Positions 23,511-37,100 of a stretch of 64,000 nt of DNA are shown piece by piece (positions within the stretch are counted from its first letter, which is position 1; every line of letters begins with the position of its first letter). A program made the position numbers and the translations under genes. Location of the stretch: contig NC_045438.1 in NCBI RefSeq assembly GCF_002776525.5, forward strand, positions 156,279,332 to 156,343,331, written 5' to 3'. The notes beneath the pieces are model-generated. The model searched no databases, was not told where the DNA came from, and saw only the letters and a program-made list of their open reading frames with translations. The stretch is from Piliocolobus tephrosceles (Eukaryota; Chordata; Mammalia; Primates; Cercopithecidae).

Positions 23511-26500
23511 GGGGAAAATGTGAGGAGACCCTAGGCAGAGGTGAGAGGGTGAGGGTGCGGAGCAGTGAGTTGCATCTATGTTACGTTTTTTCTTCACATA
23601 TGAGGGTCATGCTAAACAGTGACTAAATGGCTAACTACATGATGTGGGGTGGGCCTGCTGAAATAAACACACTCCTCCAGGCCAAAAACTCAGTGACATT
23701 TCCCTCCGGCTCCTGCTCCTTCACAGTGGGCTGGACTCCCAAAGCGTCCCTCAGGCTCCCGTAGTCCACCTCCCACTGCAGATCAGGCCATGCGTAAATG
23801 TTACCACATACATTTGTTTTCATTGCGATGCTTTTAAGTCCTTTTCTTGCCCTTCCCCACTCATCCACAGAATCTTATTTGCTACTTCCAACTCTTTTCT
23901 TAAATAAAATAATTTTACACCCCATTGCTTGGTGGTCAGGGAAAAATTCTAAGCTACATCCTTCAAAGTCTGATAAATTTCTTGCGTGTAGCATAGCTCT
24001 ACAACATATCCTTTGCATAGTGAAGCAATAAAAGAACCCCACACTTTTGGTTAAATGATACTTTGTTATTTCCATGCTTTGTTTTTTCATTTTTTAAAAT
24101 TCATTTTCTAGACTTCCTCCTAGTTCTTTATCTGCCTTCAATTTATCCTTCTCTCATTTTTATTTTTTACTATTTCTGCCCTCAAATTATATTCTTCAGG
24201 TTTACTCAACATGTCTGCTCTCTTCTCTGAGGAAACATGAGAAAAATAACAAATCTCTATGTAGGCAAAATATATACAAGCTTACCTCTTTCTTTCTTTT
24301 TGGTCTTATATAGAGAATACAGTAGCAAACCTGGGGAAAAGCCTAAATAGATGAACAGCAACACATATTATCCTTATAAGTCACCCCATGGCATTATTTA
24401 TATAGAAAATACTGAGATATACGGCATGAAGTCAATCACCTAAGAAGCAAAGTGAAACAAACAAAATCTGGGTTTTTCTCCCCATACCACTCTTCCGTGA
24501 ATCCGCAAATGAGCCTCTAGGATAATTTCAATCCTTTGTTTTTCACAGTCCTCAGGGATGCTGTCAAAGCAGCTCAAATCCATATGCCATTACCTTAATT
24601 ATTTTATCTTTCTTGTCAAAAAATGTACCAGTGGAGATAAACATGTATTAAATATAATGTAAGACAAATTTTAAAAAACACTTTAATCCCTCTAAAATCA
24701 GGATGCATCTTCTAATCAATTATAAGAGCACTGTGTCATAACTTAATTGGCAGTGACTTTTCTCCTTGCTAAAGGATGCATAAAATCATTGTGCATCTTG
24801 CAATCAATAGCATTTTGAAGTCAATGAAATATGCTATTAAGTATGCACAAGAATGTGAGTCTTTCTATGAATCATCCTATAAAATTAAAATCAGGTTAGC
24901 TATTTAAGTCTCTAATAAATGGCTCAATAGACCATGATGAGTAACACTGTTAGGAAATATTGAGAATTTTTGCTTTCATATTTCAAAAGGAACAATGTTT
25001 GAACTTAAACACAGTAAGGACAGGATATTTGAAGACATTTATTTTACATTAATGTACTACAAAATGCTTTGTTTATGTCATTATGCAAATCATCTTTCAT
25101 AAAGCTGGCAGTCTATCTGAAAGGCAATGATCTCTTGGGATTTGGGATTTTTAAATTTCTCAAAATACTGACGTAGTTAACACATGATACCTTTAACTTA
25201 TATAAATGACACAAATAATTAAAACAATACTAATTTCCCTGTAAGTCAAGCTCACAGCATTCACTGTCTATTACACTAAGAGAATACTTCATAAGACATG
25301 AATATTTAAGTTTGAAATTTTAATAGTAAAAAAAGGAGATGACTTTCTTTTCTAAAAAATAAAAAAAAAATCTGTTGCTGTTTTCCCAAGGGAAATTTGT
25401 TAGGCACTGCTGCCAGTCTACCTCATGAATTTTTGCTCTACCAATTCGGGATTTATGATGATTTGGGAAAGAGCTGTATTAAAGCTTGCGGGCTCCTTTA
25501 AGGTTTAGACGTTTTCTTTCCTATTTCTCAGGGCAAAAAAAAAAAAAAAAAAAAAAATGGCTGGTGCATCACAACAATTCACTTAAATAAATCAATGAGA
25601 AGCACAAGGAAAAAATATGATAATTTTTAGGGCATTTAACATTAAGAGACTAGGATCTACAAATATTGTTATTTAAAATAAACCTCTATTAAACATGTTC
25701 ATGAAAATATATTATTTCCTAATAATTAAGAAACCCAAGGACCACAACTGGATAAAAAATAAACTAGTTAATATCAATATAATATTAAAATAATAAAACT
25801 GCATTCCTTTAAAAATACTCTATCATTCAGACATCTCACAAAAATACTACACTAGCCTTTCCTCTAGCCATATCTACATGAGCTTTCATTTTGTAAACTG
25901 TCAATACCCTTCTAAGGTAAGCCTGTCAAGTTTTGTTTTATTGTACAAATGTTCTCCCAGTTTTAAAACATTTTCATCTTATCTTTTATGGTACTGACAT
26001 TCTTCATTTTAATTTAATAAAATCTGTCCAACTTTTCTACTATACTACCTAAATTTCGCTATTACATGGGAAGGACTTTGTCATCCCTAATTACAAGAAT
26101 ATGTTCTTGTATTTTCTTAATTATACTCAGCAGAACGTTTAAGGAAGAGCGTCACTGGCAATAAAGCATGGCCTTATTAACATAAAATATTTATTTGAAA
26201 TTAGCCTTCGTCTTAAAAAAAGTTATATGTGGTAATTAAAAAAATTTTTTTAATGAGAGTCACTATTTTTCACCCCCTGGAAACTCATTCACATTATCTT
26301 CAAAAAAATTAAAATTTTGTAATAATATCATTATAAAATGAATACAAACATTCATTTTTTAATGTAGAAATGTAGGTAAGAAACTAGCATCTTTACTGAC
26401 ACATTACAGAGTTCAGGATCCAGTGGAGTACCACTCTCACTTCTGACTTAGTCTCGTTTTACACAGGAACCTAACTTCCCTCAAGCTTCCCCAGATAAGC

Positions 26501-26984
26501 GAAGCACATTTCAGGGCATAAATCATGCCTATGTTAACAAAAATCCCACGTATCAACTGACTTTTCAGAGCAAATATGAATATCATTCATACTAGAACAG
26601 ATTTCCTTACTCTATTTCTTAACCCATATAAACTACCTATATATATTCAGGCCCTCTTATTCTTACATAGATGGTGATACAGAAATTATTTAAAAAATAA
26701 AAATGTTCTGGGGCTGAAGTATATAATGTAAGAGTGATACCACTGCTGCTGAAAAGAAATTACTGGTAATGATAGTGGCAATTGTAGGTTCTTACTGTGT
26801 TATTATTACACGATATTCAGAAACAGAGAAGAAACAATTTTGGATATCCTAAATGGTTTTATAAAACAATCAACAACACAATGCAATTAAGTGAGAAATT
26901 ATGAAAAATAAGTAAGATCCCCATCCATGTGGAGGAAAAAAAAAAATCAAACATGATTTGGGGTAGGGAGAGGGTCAGAGAAGA
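23511..26984. other. AT-rich intron, mostly unrecognised
   Basis: No exon and no confident repeat. A 23-nt A run lies at 25535-25557 and a perfect AT palindrome (ATTAAAAAAA/TTTTTTTAAT) near 26235-26254. The stretch 23640-23800 is more GC-rich but unidentified. Confidence 0.5.
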
Positions 26985-28040
26985 AACCAGCATAGAAAAG
27001 AATGAAACTAACAAATATAAAATTGTGTACGATGCATCTAAGCAATACTTACAAGGAAATTAACAGCTTTAAGTGATGCCAATAGAGCAGAATAAAGGCT
27101 TAAAAATGAATGAACATTCCAAGTTAAGAAATTTGAGTAACAGAACAAACCTAAAGAAAAAGACAGAAAAAGATAAAAAAGAACAAAATTTAATGAAACT
27201 AAAAAGGATGAAGCAAGCAAGTATCATGAAAACCAGACGCTGGCAAAATAAAAAGAAAGTAAAACAGAAAACTGGCAACTCTTATCAAGAAAGCAAGGAG
27301 AGGACAAATGAATGATAGAAGCAATAAAAAATAGACATAACTACACACACAGCAGAAATGAAAGAGAGCAAGAAAATACTATGACTGATTTTTTGCCAAT
27401 AGATGTGACTGTTTAGATAAGATGGATAAATTATAAGAAAAATACAACTTCCCAAAACTGAAGAGAAAACAGAATGTTTGGATAATCCTTACTGTTAAGT
27501 ACACTGAATTGGGAGTTAAAAGTCTACCCCGCAGTCCCTCCCAAAAGTCAAAATACGTTGTAAGATTTGCCTACAAAGGTACAATTCCAATATCAAACAA
27601 ACAGCTCCATGGGAATCAGAAGCATATAGCTCTCGAATCATCCAATCAAACTAGCATAACCTTAAAACAAAATCAGGCAGAGAAAATTATAAAAAATAAT
27701 AAAAATATAAACCAATGCCTTGAACATGGATTCAAAATTCTTCAATAAAATATTAACGAATCAAATCTAGCAGTGACTAAGATTAAACATCATGACCAAA
27801 TTGGTTTAAAGATATGTAAGTCACTTTTAAACATCAGAATGAAAGAATGAAGGACATAGTAAGATCATCTTTACACAGAAACAAAACGTGATAAAAATAA
27901 ATTTATGATTTTTAAAAATAATTTCAACAAATAAAAAATAGAAGATAACACCTTTAAGCAACTAAAAAATATACAGAATCTCTCCCCACAAAGAAAGATA
28001 GCGAATATTTTAATGGTGAAAAATTAGAAGCATTTTCTTT

Positions 28041-28331
28041 TTTATTTTTGAGATGGAGTCTCGCTCAGTCGCCCAGGCTGGAGTGCAGTGGCCTGATCTC
28101 AGCTCACTGCAAGCTCCGCCTCCCGGGTTCACGCCATTCTCCTGCCTCAGCCTCCCAAGTAGCTGGGACTACAAGCGCTCACCGCCACGCCCGGCTAATT
28201 TTTTTGCATTTTTAGTAGAGATGGGGTTTCATCGTGTTAGCCAGGATGGTCTCGATCTCCTGACCTCGTGATCCGCCCGTCTCGGCCTCCCAAAGTGCTG
28301 GGATTACAGGCTTGAGCCACCGCGCCCGGCC
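28041..28331 (-). mobile_element. AluY-type SINE with Old World monkey variants
   Basis: Reverse-oriented full-length Alu, from a T-rich tail to CGCGCCCGGCC, with GGCTTGAGCCACCG. Imperfect duplications AGCATTTTCTTT (28029-28040) and TGCCTTTTCTTT (28332-28343) flank it. Confidence 0.93.
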
Positions 28332-29568
28332 TGCCTTTTCTTTACAATCAGGAACAAGTCTAAGATACCAATTTTATTGGAGCTGACTGAGCAAGATAAA
28401 AAAAATAAATAAAAGAAACAATGATTTCAAAAATCAAGAAACACACTTTCATTATTCCCAGTTGATATGACAAGAAAATCTGAAAACACCAGCAATTTTC
28501 ATAATAAATGAGAATCCAGCCAAATAGCTGGATATAAAATAAATATGCAAAAATATATTGCATTTTTATTTGCCAGGAGCTAGAAAACAATTTTACAAAA
28601 GAAAAAATCATTAAAATGAGGAAAACACTAAATTCTAAGAAATAGAGCAAAAAAAATTAAAGATTCATATGGAGAAAAATGACAAAAAACTACAGAAAAC
28701 ACAAGTATCAGAAATATACAATCTTTTTTAAATAGGAGGCCTGAAAACTCTGAATTCAATCAAATTTGAATTCAGTTTGCTCCGAATTCAATGAAACCCA
28801 AACAAAATTCCAACAAGCTTTTTAAAAACCTGATTGTAAAATTCAAATACATGAGCAAGGAACTATAGGCAAAACAGTTCTGAAGGCAAATAACACAAGG
28901 AATCTGCCGTACTGTACACAGTGTATACTGGTTACTGCACACTGTATATCAAAACAATAAATTGGTAAATAATTAACATACTGTGATATTAAAACATGGG
29001 CACACAAATTCACAGAACAGAACAGAGAGCTAAGAAACAAACCCACACAAAAATGAAAAATTAACATGAAAGAGTAAAAAGAAAACATACTAAATGTTTC
29101 AGGGACATTTAACAATATTAGCAATGGTTATCCACTTGAGAAAAAAAAGAAGCTTGAATCCTAACTTACACTACATTAAAAAACTAAGTATATTTTTTTT
29201 AAAAAACAAACTCCAGATGGGTTTTTAATCTGAAATGTGGAAGTCTTTTAGAAAAAAATATAGAAAAATATATTTATACTTAAGACCTCGTGGTAGAGAA
29301 TAATTTAAGACAAATAAAAATACAAAAAAATGAATCACAAAAGCAAGAAATTAATAGGTTGACAAAATCAAGAGCTTCTATTCGCTTTAGTGAACAGAAG
29401 GCACTTTAAACAAAGTAAAAAATAAATCTGAAAAAGCACATAAAATGAATAAAGATAGTTATTCAAAATATATTAAGAAAAAGACAACTCAATTTTTACA
29501 AAAGGGAAAAATGATACTAGCAAGCATTTCAGTAAGGCGGAATACAAATGAAGACATGTTTGACATTC

Positions 29569-29862
29569 ATTTTTTTTTTTGAGACGGAGTCTTGCTCTGC
29601 CGCCCAGGCTGGAGTGCAGTGGCCGGATCTCAGCTCACTGCAAGCTCCGCCTCCCGGATTCACGCCATTCTCCTGTCTCAGCCTCCCGAGTAGCTGGGAC
29701 TACAGGCGCCCGCCTCGTCGCCCGGCTAGTTTTTTGTATTTTCTATTAGAGACGGGGTTTCACCGTATTAGCCAGGGTGGTCTCGATCTCCTGACCTCGT
29801 GATCCGCCTGTCTCGGCCTCCCAAAGTGCTGGGATTACAGGCTTGAGCCACCACGCCCGGCC
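29569..29862 (-). mobile_element. AluYR-type SINE, first of a tandem pair
   Basis: Reverse-oriented, with GTGGCCGGATCTCAGCTC and GGCTTGAGCCACCACG. GACATTC precedes it (29562-29568) and follows it (29863-29869). Confidence 0.93.
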
Positions 29863-29869
29863 GACATTC

Positions 29870-30168
29870 TTTTTTTTTTTTTTTTTGAGACAGAGTCTTG
29901 CTCTGTTGCCCAGGCTGGAGTGCAGGGGCCGGATCTCAGCTCACTGCAAGCTCCGCCTCCCGGGTTTACGCCATTCTCCTGCCTCAGCCTCCCGAGTAGC
30001 TGGGACTACAGGCGCCCGCCACCTCGCCCAGCTAGTTTTTTGTATTTTTTAGTAGAGACGGGGTTTCACCGTGTTAGCCAGGATGGTCTCGATCTCCTGA
30101 CCTCGTGATCCGCCCATCTCGGCCTCCCAAAGTGCTGGGATTACAGGCTTGAGCCACCGCGCCCGGCC
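29870..30168 (-). mobile_element. AluYR-type SINE, second of a tandem pair
   Basis: Reverse-oriented, with GGGGCCGGATCTCAGCTC, GGTTTACGCCATTC and GGCTTGAGCCACCGCG. GACATTC flanks it at 29863-29869 and 30169-30175. Confidence 0.93.
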
Positions 30169-30175
30169 GACATTC

Positions 30176-30572
30176 TTAAATTAAACAAGCAGGAGGCCAT
30201 TTGCCTGAGGCTGTCTCCTTACCTTGAGTTATGACCTAACAAACTGCAACCTAATTTGGTGTGCAAACAGAAACCTAATTTAGAGTATTTTTTTGTAACA
30301 AATCGCTACTTTGCAGGCAGTCAACTGATCAGATCATGCCCAAATACAGCAAACACTTCATCACACCCTACCCAAAGAAGGCAGATGCCTAGTTGCAGCC
30401 AATCAGGTGACTTCTCACTTTGCTTCCGTGTTCAGCCTCTACAAGCTTGCTGCTCACACTGCTCAGCAGAGCTCTCTGAACCTCTTCTGGTTCTGAATGA
30501 TGCCTGATTCATGAATAATTCTTTGTTTAAATAAAATCTGTTAAACTTTTTGTGTCTTAAGTTTTTCTTTTA
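30176..30572 (+). mobile_element. LTR-like insert in the L1M
   Basis: L1M sequence stops before and resumes after this piece. It has a CCAAT motif (CAGCCAATCAGG near 30396-30407) and an AATAAA near the end (TTAAATAAAATCTG, about 30530). That is LTR-like, but I see no clear TATA box or TG...CA ends, and the family is unknown. Confidence 0.45.
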
Positions 30573-31060
30573 ACATTAGTAATCAGGGAAACAAAAACCA
30601 AAGCAGAATAAAAGAGTATTTAACATCTATTCAATTAGAAAAAGAATAAAAGACTAAAAATACCTTGCACTTGATAGTACAAAATCAATTCTTGGACACT
30701 GATGGTGGGAATGCAAAAAGATTCCCCCAAAAAACTCTGGAAAACAACATAGCATCATTTTGCAGAGCTGAGCATCCACATTCCCAATATATGCTCTAGA
30801 AAACTCACACATAGGCACCAGGATATAAAAATATTCATACCTGCATTGTTTATGATAGCAAAAAGGTGGAAATAACTTAAATCTATCAACAGAAGAATGG
30901 GCCAACAATTTCATACAGTGCAATACTATTACAATAATGAAAAGTAACAGCTATGTGCAACAGCATGGGTGAATCTTAGGAACAACGTTAAGTGAAAAAA
31001 GCTGCAGAAGACTGTACAGTATCGTTTCATTTAAAAGTTCAAATTCAGGCACAACTAGAA

Positions 31061-32578
31061 AATATATTGTTTGGGGATACATATTTATATGACATAATTG
31101 CTTTTAAAAAGGACCGAAATGATTAACACAAAACTAAGGACAGTAAAACCTCTACAGAAGAGACAATGGGATGAATTGCCGATCAGCATTGTGGGTGGAT
31201 ACAATGGTACTGGCAACATCTCCATTCTTAAATTGGGTGTGAGAATCAAAGACTACCATGTCTTTCTTATGCTTTGTAATTTAATATGCTACATATATTA
31301 CATATTAATGTATATGTGTCAAACATTATAAGACAAAAACTTAAAACAGAGTATTAAAATTAAAGCTTGAGAAAGCCATAAAAGCTCTCCTAATCGATCT
31401 ATTTATTTCTTCCCAGTTAATTTTATTCATATTCCATTACCACATCTGTGACAGTCACTATTTCATTTAAATCCCACTCAATAATTTTAAAAATAGTGTC
31501 AAGCACAATGCGTGTTATGAATCTGGAGATAGCACTGTAAGGAAAAACATAATGACATTATGGAGACTTGTGTGAATGCTGCATCCTTATATCTACCCCA
31601 AATTGATTAAAATAAAAATAAATCAAATTAAAGTCATCTGATTTTCATTCAAAAGAGAAAAAGAATAAAATAAGAACATTAACATAATTCACTGCATTTC
31701 TTTATTCTATTGGTGTATGACAGGCAAAGTAAGTTTCTTTATTTCCATATTACACTAAACAGATTTAATCCTCCTTAAATTATTAAAATACAGGAGGAAA
31801 TGTCTTTTTTAATCTATTAATGAGGAAGTTGCTTTTAAGAGCCTACTACTATGCTAGATGCTTCTGAAAATAAATTAGTTACTTGTCCTAATAATTACAA
31901 AAAAGAGAGAAAGAGCCTCAAATAAGTTAAAGACCACAGAATCTTCAATGGAGACAAAACATTAGAACTATAAGCAGTGTTTAAAAATAATTTTTTAAAA
32001 AAGCCCATGTGTCTAAACTTACAGGGCGAAAAAACCCAAAGTACATCAGAAAAACAATGAAAAAGAGATCTATTATAGATGACTTATCATAATCTAAAAC
32101 GAATGACTATATTTTAAAGCATATTCTTTGATGAAAGAAATGAATATCCTTTAAAATAAAATAGGTAACAGCAAGAAAAGGTTTGAAAAATCTCAACACC
32201 ACTGTTACTCAGACTTTTCATGTTGTTAAAGAGAAACTGATATTATTTCTTATATTTGAAAGGGAAAACTATTTTATTTTTAATTTCTGTATAAAAATGA
32301 AAGCCAAGTAGTAATTCTATGCAGTGAACTGCACAGAACAATGCTCACTTGGTATTCATCCTAGCTCTTAAATAAGTGTAGCCTGCCAACTGTAGCCCAA
32401 TCCATTATTCTGAACCTCATTATCCAATTTCTCTTTCTAGAACCTTTGTTTCATTTCCTCCTTCCTATCAGGCATTTAGTTCACTGCTCTGAAAACTCTT
32501 GCCAAAGAAGTAACAAGGAAAAGGAAGACAAGCTCACATTTACTTTGCTAATTGAAGCAGCTCTAAACCATGACTAGA

Positions 32579-32622
<44 letters not shown>

Positions 32623-34110
32623 TATAGACAAAACTTTAAAAGTACAGCCTCTTATACCCCGACTGCCTTAAACGCCTTATACGTTAAAGTCAGTCAGCCC
32701 TTCAAAGGGACAACGTGGCCACGGAGACATCTCTACTCTTTCTATCCTTGCTTTTCTGCAAGAATGTCATTAGAGGGTCAGAAATACATGGCCCTTCCAG
32801 AGTGTCCACGGAAGGAGTGTGGGGTGAGAGGAAGGAAGACATGAGGGGTGCTACACAGTACCCCATACATGTAAGACCAGCCCAACCCCAAACCACCTTG
32901 GAGGCATCACAGGCTGGTCCAAGAGATGGAGAACTGGGATGGCAAGAAAGTATTTCCCCTACAGACACCTACTCAGTAGTCTAACTAGACTTAAAAGCTA
33001 TTTTTTGTAAAAAGTCTTTCAATTGGAATCCTACTTAGCTAAACTACTGTCAAAATAGTCGGCTGTAATTCGAAGATATAACAAGGTAAAATAAATAATA
33101 AATCAAGGAATACAAATGTCATAAAGAGAACTTTATTTTCCCACAATATTAAAAGCACATAATCAATTTTGCTCATTAACAGATAGTGTTTAAACACTAT
33201 TCACCTCACTATGTGACCATCCCTACGTGCTCCTCTGCATCACATCTATTTTCTTATATTACTTGGAAAGATAATGAATGTTTTCTATGGTGAAAACCAA
33301 TTTTTTCCTTTCAAGTTTTTAATTTTAATATAAAGTTATACCCATTGTAGCTAGTGAAATAATACAAAGGCATATAAATGAGTGGGTCATCTTCCCTTGC
33401 TCCGCTTCCCACTATTATACACGTTCCTGTGTATAAATCCTTTCCAACATTGTCCAATCTCATAGAAGCCTCTGTGTGTGTATGTATGCATATATACACA
33501 TAGATACTTATATACACACTTGACTTTGTTGGTTTTCACAAAAAAGTAAGACAGTTTACATGCTACATTGCAATGTTGTTTTTCTTATTTGATAAGTCAT
33601 CACCATCAACTGAAGTAATTAACATTTTTTCAAAGTTGCATGACATCCCACAATATGAGTATACTACAAATTATTCAACTATTCTTCCACTGACTGGTAT
33701 TCAGGCTGTTTTAGTTGTCTTAGGTTTTTTCACTACAAAAAAAAAAAACTGCATCACATGAATACACACATGAACACACATGCATGGACACAGCCAACTG
33801 TGTTCCTTATATTGGTACTTTCATTGCTACAGGACAGTCTCACAAACAGGACTTTCAACAGAGTTGCAATAACCTTTCACACTTCTACCAGTCATACATT
33901 AATATGTGGGAAACAGTTATAGAATGTGCTATGTGGCCAAAATGTTTCATAAAGCAAAGTCCACTAAAGGTTAAGTATCAATAACTTCAAGGGGATTTCT
34001 AATTTTGTGATATGTCTATATTGATTTATTTCATAAGGCTATATTTATGAGGTATATGTATAGGCACCACTGCAAGAATAAAGTTTACATTCAAGCTGAT
34101 TTTAATTTAC
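31061..34110. other. Intron, mostly unrecognised
   Basis: It has a 37-nt A run at 32582-32618. Text around 33540-33900 (CTGACTGGTATTCAGGCTG, ACTTCTACCAGTC) resembles a degraded LINE 3' region on the plus strand, weakly. No exon was seen. Confidence 0.45.
32582..32618 (+). repeat. 37-nt poly(A) run
   Basis: An uninterrupted A run. No retroposed sequence that I recognise precedes it. Confidence 0.97.
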
Positions 34111-34164
34111 CTTTTTTTGAAACTTCTGCCCCATTAAGTTCTTTTTGTGCTTCTTCAATTTTGT
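34111..34164 (-). CDS. HIVEP1: HIVEP1 small upstream coding exon (54 nt)
   Basis: On the minus strand a pyrimidine-rich acceptor (CTGTTTTTCTTAG) is followed by 54 nt and a GTAAAT donor. In phase 1 the exon reads (D)KIEEAQKELNGAEVSKK and hands one G to the large exon, whose AA completes the Glu codon. This matches the N-terminal region of HIVEP1 as I know it, about residues 14-31, just after the initiating MPRTKQIHPRNLR segment. The start-codon exon must lie further upstream; I did not find it between 34165 and 64000. The exon is symmetric (phase 1-1, 18 codons). It encodes a short charged stretch that could form a helix, with no recognised domain. Confidence 0.93.
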
Positions 34165-34172
34165 CTAAGAAA

Positions 34173-37100
34173 AACAGAGAAAAATTTATAAATCAATTTA
34201 CCTGAGATAAATAAGAATACAGTAAAACAAACACACTACTTTTAAACAGTGTCAGATATACAGTAATAAATGTGTTGAATAAATTATGATACAGATGTGT
34301 ATAAAGTGTTGAAGGATATATTTCCTTTTGAATCTATAATTTTAATAATTTCTTAGTCACAAGGACTATTTCCAATTAAAAAATGTTTTCATAATGCAAA
34401 TAATTAGTGCACTTTAGATACTGAACTACAGCTTTACAAGTTTAGTCATCTAATAAAAGTATCTAAAAATAATACTATCTTTACATTCAAAGTACCTAAT
34501 AGGGATTTTAGAGACGTAACAAATGCCTACTAGCTTAGAAACGACCAGATTGAGCAAAACTAAGACCTACGGCAGAAGACAGAAAAGGATGGAAAAACAG
34601 AGGTGAGGATGAGCTGAAATGTGGCAAGGCAGAAAGTGTCTATCACCTTGCTGGCAGCATAGAGCTGACAGCATCTATGAAGTATGAGGGCAGAGTACTG
34701 CATTAAAGAGGTACTATATACAACTGACTGCAGAACTGCTACACATGTGCACAGTTTTGTCAGACAGATGTAACCCAGGAGCAATAACTAAGTTGGGAGC
34801 AGTGCCTCACTCCTGCTGTTCTTTGACCTGGGGCTCTGGGCACAACTGGATTTTGTAAATATGTGCATGTTCTATTTCAATAATAATTAATTTAAATTTT
34901 ATAAGGATATACATACTTCATGCCATGGGCAGTAATTGATTCCAAATTTAACACATTGGTCTAAGTACTTATTAAAATGGTAAAAGGAACAAATTCCCAG
35001 GGTACTATATTGTACTGAACTGAAGACAACACTGATAATTATGTAACATTCCAGATATCCCAAATGTGTAAGCACAATTTAGATAAATGCATCAGCCTCA
35101 GAAATTGTCTCCAATGCTGACCCTACCACTGCTCACTGGCCATGGAAGATGTAACCTCCAATATGGTATCCTACCCCAAATAAATAAAAGGCAGACACCG
35201 CACACCATGGACCCTTCAAACTCTGATCTACCTGCCTCTCTCCCTATCTTGCCAGAAAGGCCAGGAAATTCAGCGAACCTTCTATTTACAGATGAAACGT
35301 CCTTCGATTGCATATTGATCCAACCTGCCAAGGCAAAGTGGGAAAATAGAACAAAGGAAGCAAGCTAGTTTGAAATATGAGACATTACATCTCAACAATA
35401 GTCAAAAAATAACTAAATTTTCATTCTGATAAATGTTTCGCCCACAGCAATGTCTTATTTGCTTCCTGAGAATTATCAGATCTAGAATATAATTTGAGAG
35501 TAGTACAGGTAATTTTTGGAGTAAGACAATTTTTCTGATTTACAAACTTAAAAGTTACTGCTCATGAAACGATGAGCAAAGTTGAAAATAGTCCTGGAAA
35601 AAAACACACATTAAACACAGCAACTGGATCCTGCGTTCAGTGGTAGTTTTGCTTCAAAGAGAAAAATATGGAATGCTTGCATGAAATCTTTATTAACACA
35701 GTATAAGTAACAAAAGGCCAAGGCCCACTTTTAAAAAATGAAATACATGAATTACCTGTAGATTTTCAAACTATAAATAATAGACAAATCACATAATATA
35801 TGGTACTTGAAAAACACGTAAAAGGACTTTTATTACCAAAGCACTGTTATTTCTATGCCAGTAATTCACTCAAACTTAAGAATCATAAATAATATATATG
35901 TATTATATATTCACAGTAGTAACAACTGTGCTTAATAGTATACGTGCACATAATTTTGCATTATGTAATAAAAACTCTTCTTAATAGAATCAGTTGTGGC
36001 TTAAAGCAACAAAAACTCATGATTAACAAATACTTACAGAATAGCTGTTATTAAGTAATTGAACTTTGGCCACTTTCTGTTTGCACTTCAACATAACAAA
36101 ACTCTTACAAAAATAACCAGTTTATATTTGCTTACAAAATACTAGTCTCCGTTTTTAAAATTTTCAATCAAGTTACCTTTTATTTTGATAATAACAGTAT
36201 ATAAATTCAGACTACTAATTTAGGACATCTACTACAATAAATATAATAAGTACCTCCTCAAATGCTTCTACCTATAGCTCCAGATCAATAGGTAAACAAT
36301 CTCCAATTAGCTTGTAACAGCCATTACAAAAGCTTTTGCTTTGGGCAAGTTTTATTAAAATTTCTGTTTATATTTAGTGTGTCTTTATAATTCTCCTGGT
36401 AAAAATGATGTGTTTTAAAGACTCTCTCCAAAATTACAAAGAAAGTAGTCATTTACTACACGCTCTTAATTGATTCATACAAGACAGTTTACTGATATGT
36501 AAAGCATTACTTACATTTTTTCACCATGACAGAGAAAAAAATACAGTTTTACGTTTCAACTAATATCATACATGCATACATATTATGCATACATCTAATT
36601 CCCTATTAAAAATGAAAAATCCTGCCCCTTTCGCAACTACATTAATTTCAGGGCTCCCTGCTAGACTGTAAATCTACAGCTTTAAGTTCATCAATATAAG
36701 AGGCAGTTTTCAACACATCCTTTTTGCCAAACCTTTACCAAGGGTAACACTTGCCAGCAATAACATCTCTCACCGTAAGTCTTGATTTGGGGGAGGGGAG
36801 CAAAGGGAAAAAAATGGTATCTTAGATTCTGAGACATCCCCCAACATGCCCTCCCCACCATCACTGGGATCTGGGTTAATGATTTCACAAAGAACTACAC
36901 ATTGAGAAATAAACAATAGTTTCTCTGTTGCTGTTACCTAAAAACAAAAGTAGATACACAAACGAAAAGAACACTCACACCATGTCAGTAAATCTGAAGT
37001 CAATAATATGCATTCTTACTATAATGAGTTATTACTGTATTTAAATTAACATGTAATGTTAATTCATTCAATTTTTACATTAAATATACTTGGAGGAGCC

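Larger units (their letters stand above)
26985..31060 (+). mobile_element. L1M element, dissected by younger insertions
   Basis: From CTAAGCAATACTTACAAGGAAATTAACAG through GAAACTAAAAAGGATGAAG to the 3' end (GGACACTGATGGTGGGAATG, GCATTGTTTATGATAGC, GAATGGGCCAACAATTTC) this follows old L1 ORF2 order. It is interrupted by an Alu at 28.04 kb and by a block of two Alus plus an LTR-like piece at 29.57-30.57 kb. The L1 text resumes on the far side of each (…ATGTTTGACATT / AACATTAGTAATCAGGG). Confidence 0.75.
2954..34110 (-). other. HIVEP1: HIVEP1 intron between the 54-nt exon and the large exon
   Basis: The donor on the minus strand is AAAAG|GTAAAT at 34110 and the acceptor is TTTTTTTAACAG at 2954-2965, preceded by a T/G-rich polypyrimidine tract. 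The interval is 31,157 bp and carries no other supported exon. It is mostly AT-rich, and the transposon fossils in it are listed separately. Confidence 0.9.

Noticed and set aside
28053..30108. Several frames with SLQAPPPGFTPFSCLSLPSSWDY-like translations
   Set aside because: Standard translation of reverse Alu sequence; not a gene family.
31150..31190. GGGATGAATTGC as a possible start-codon exon of HIVEP1
   Set aside because: Only a short resemblance to the expected first exon, and it lies downstream of the 54-nt exon in gene order.
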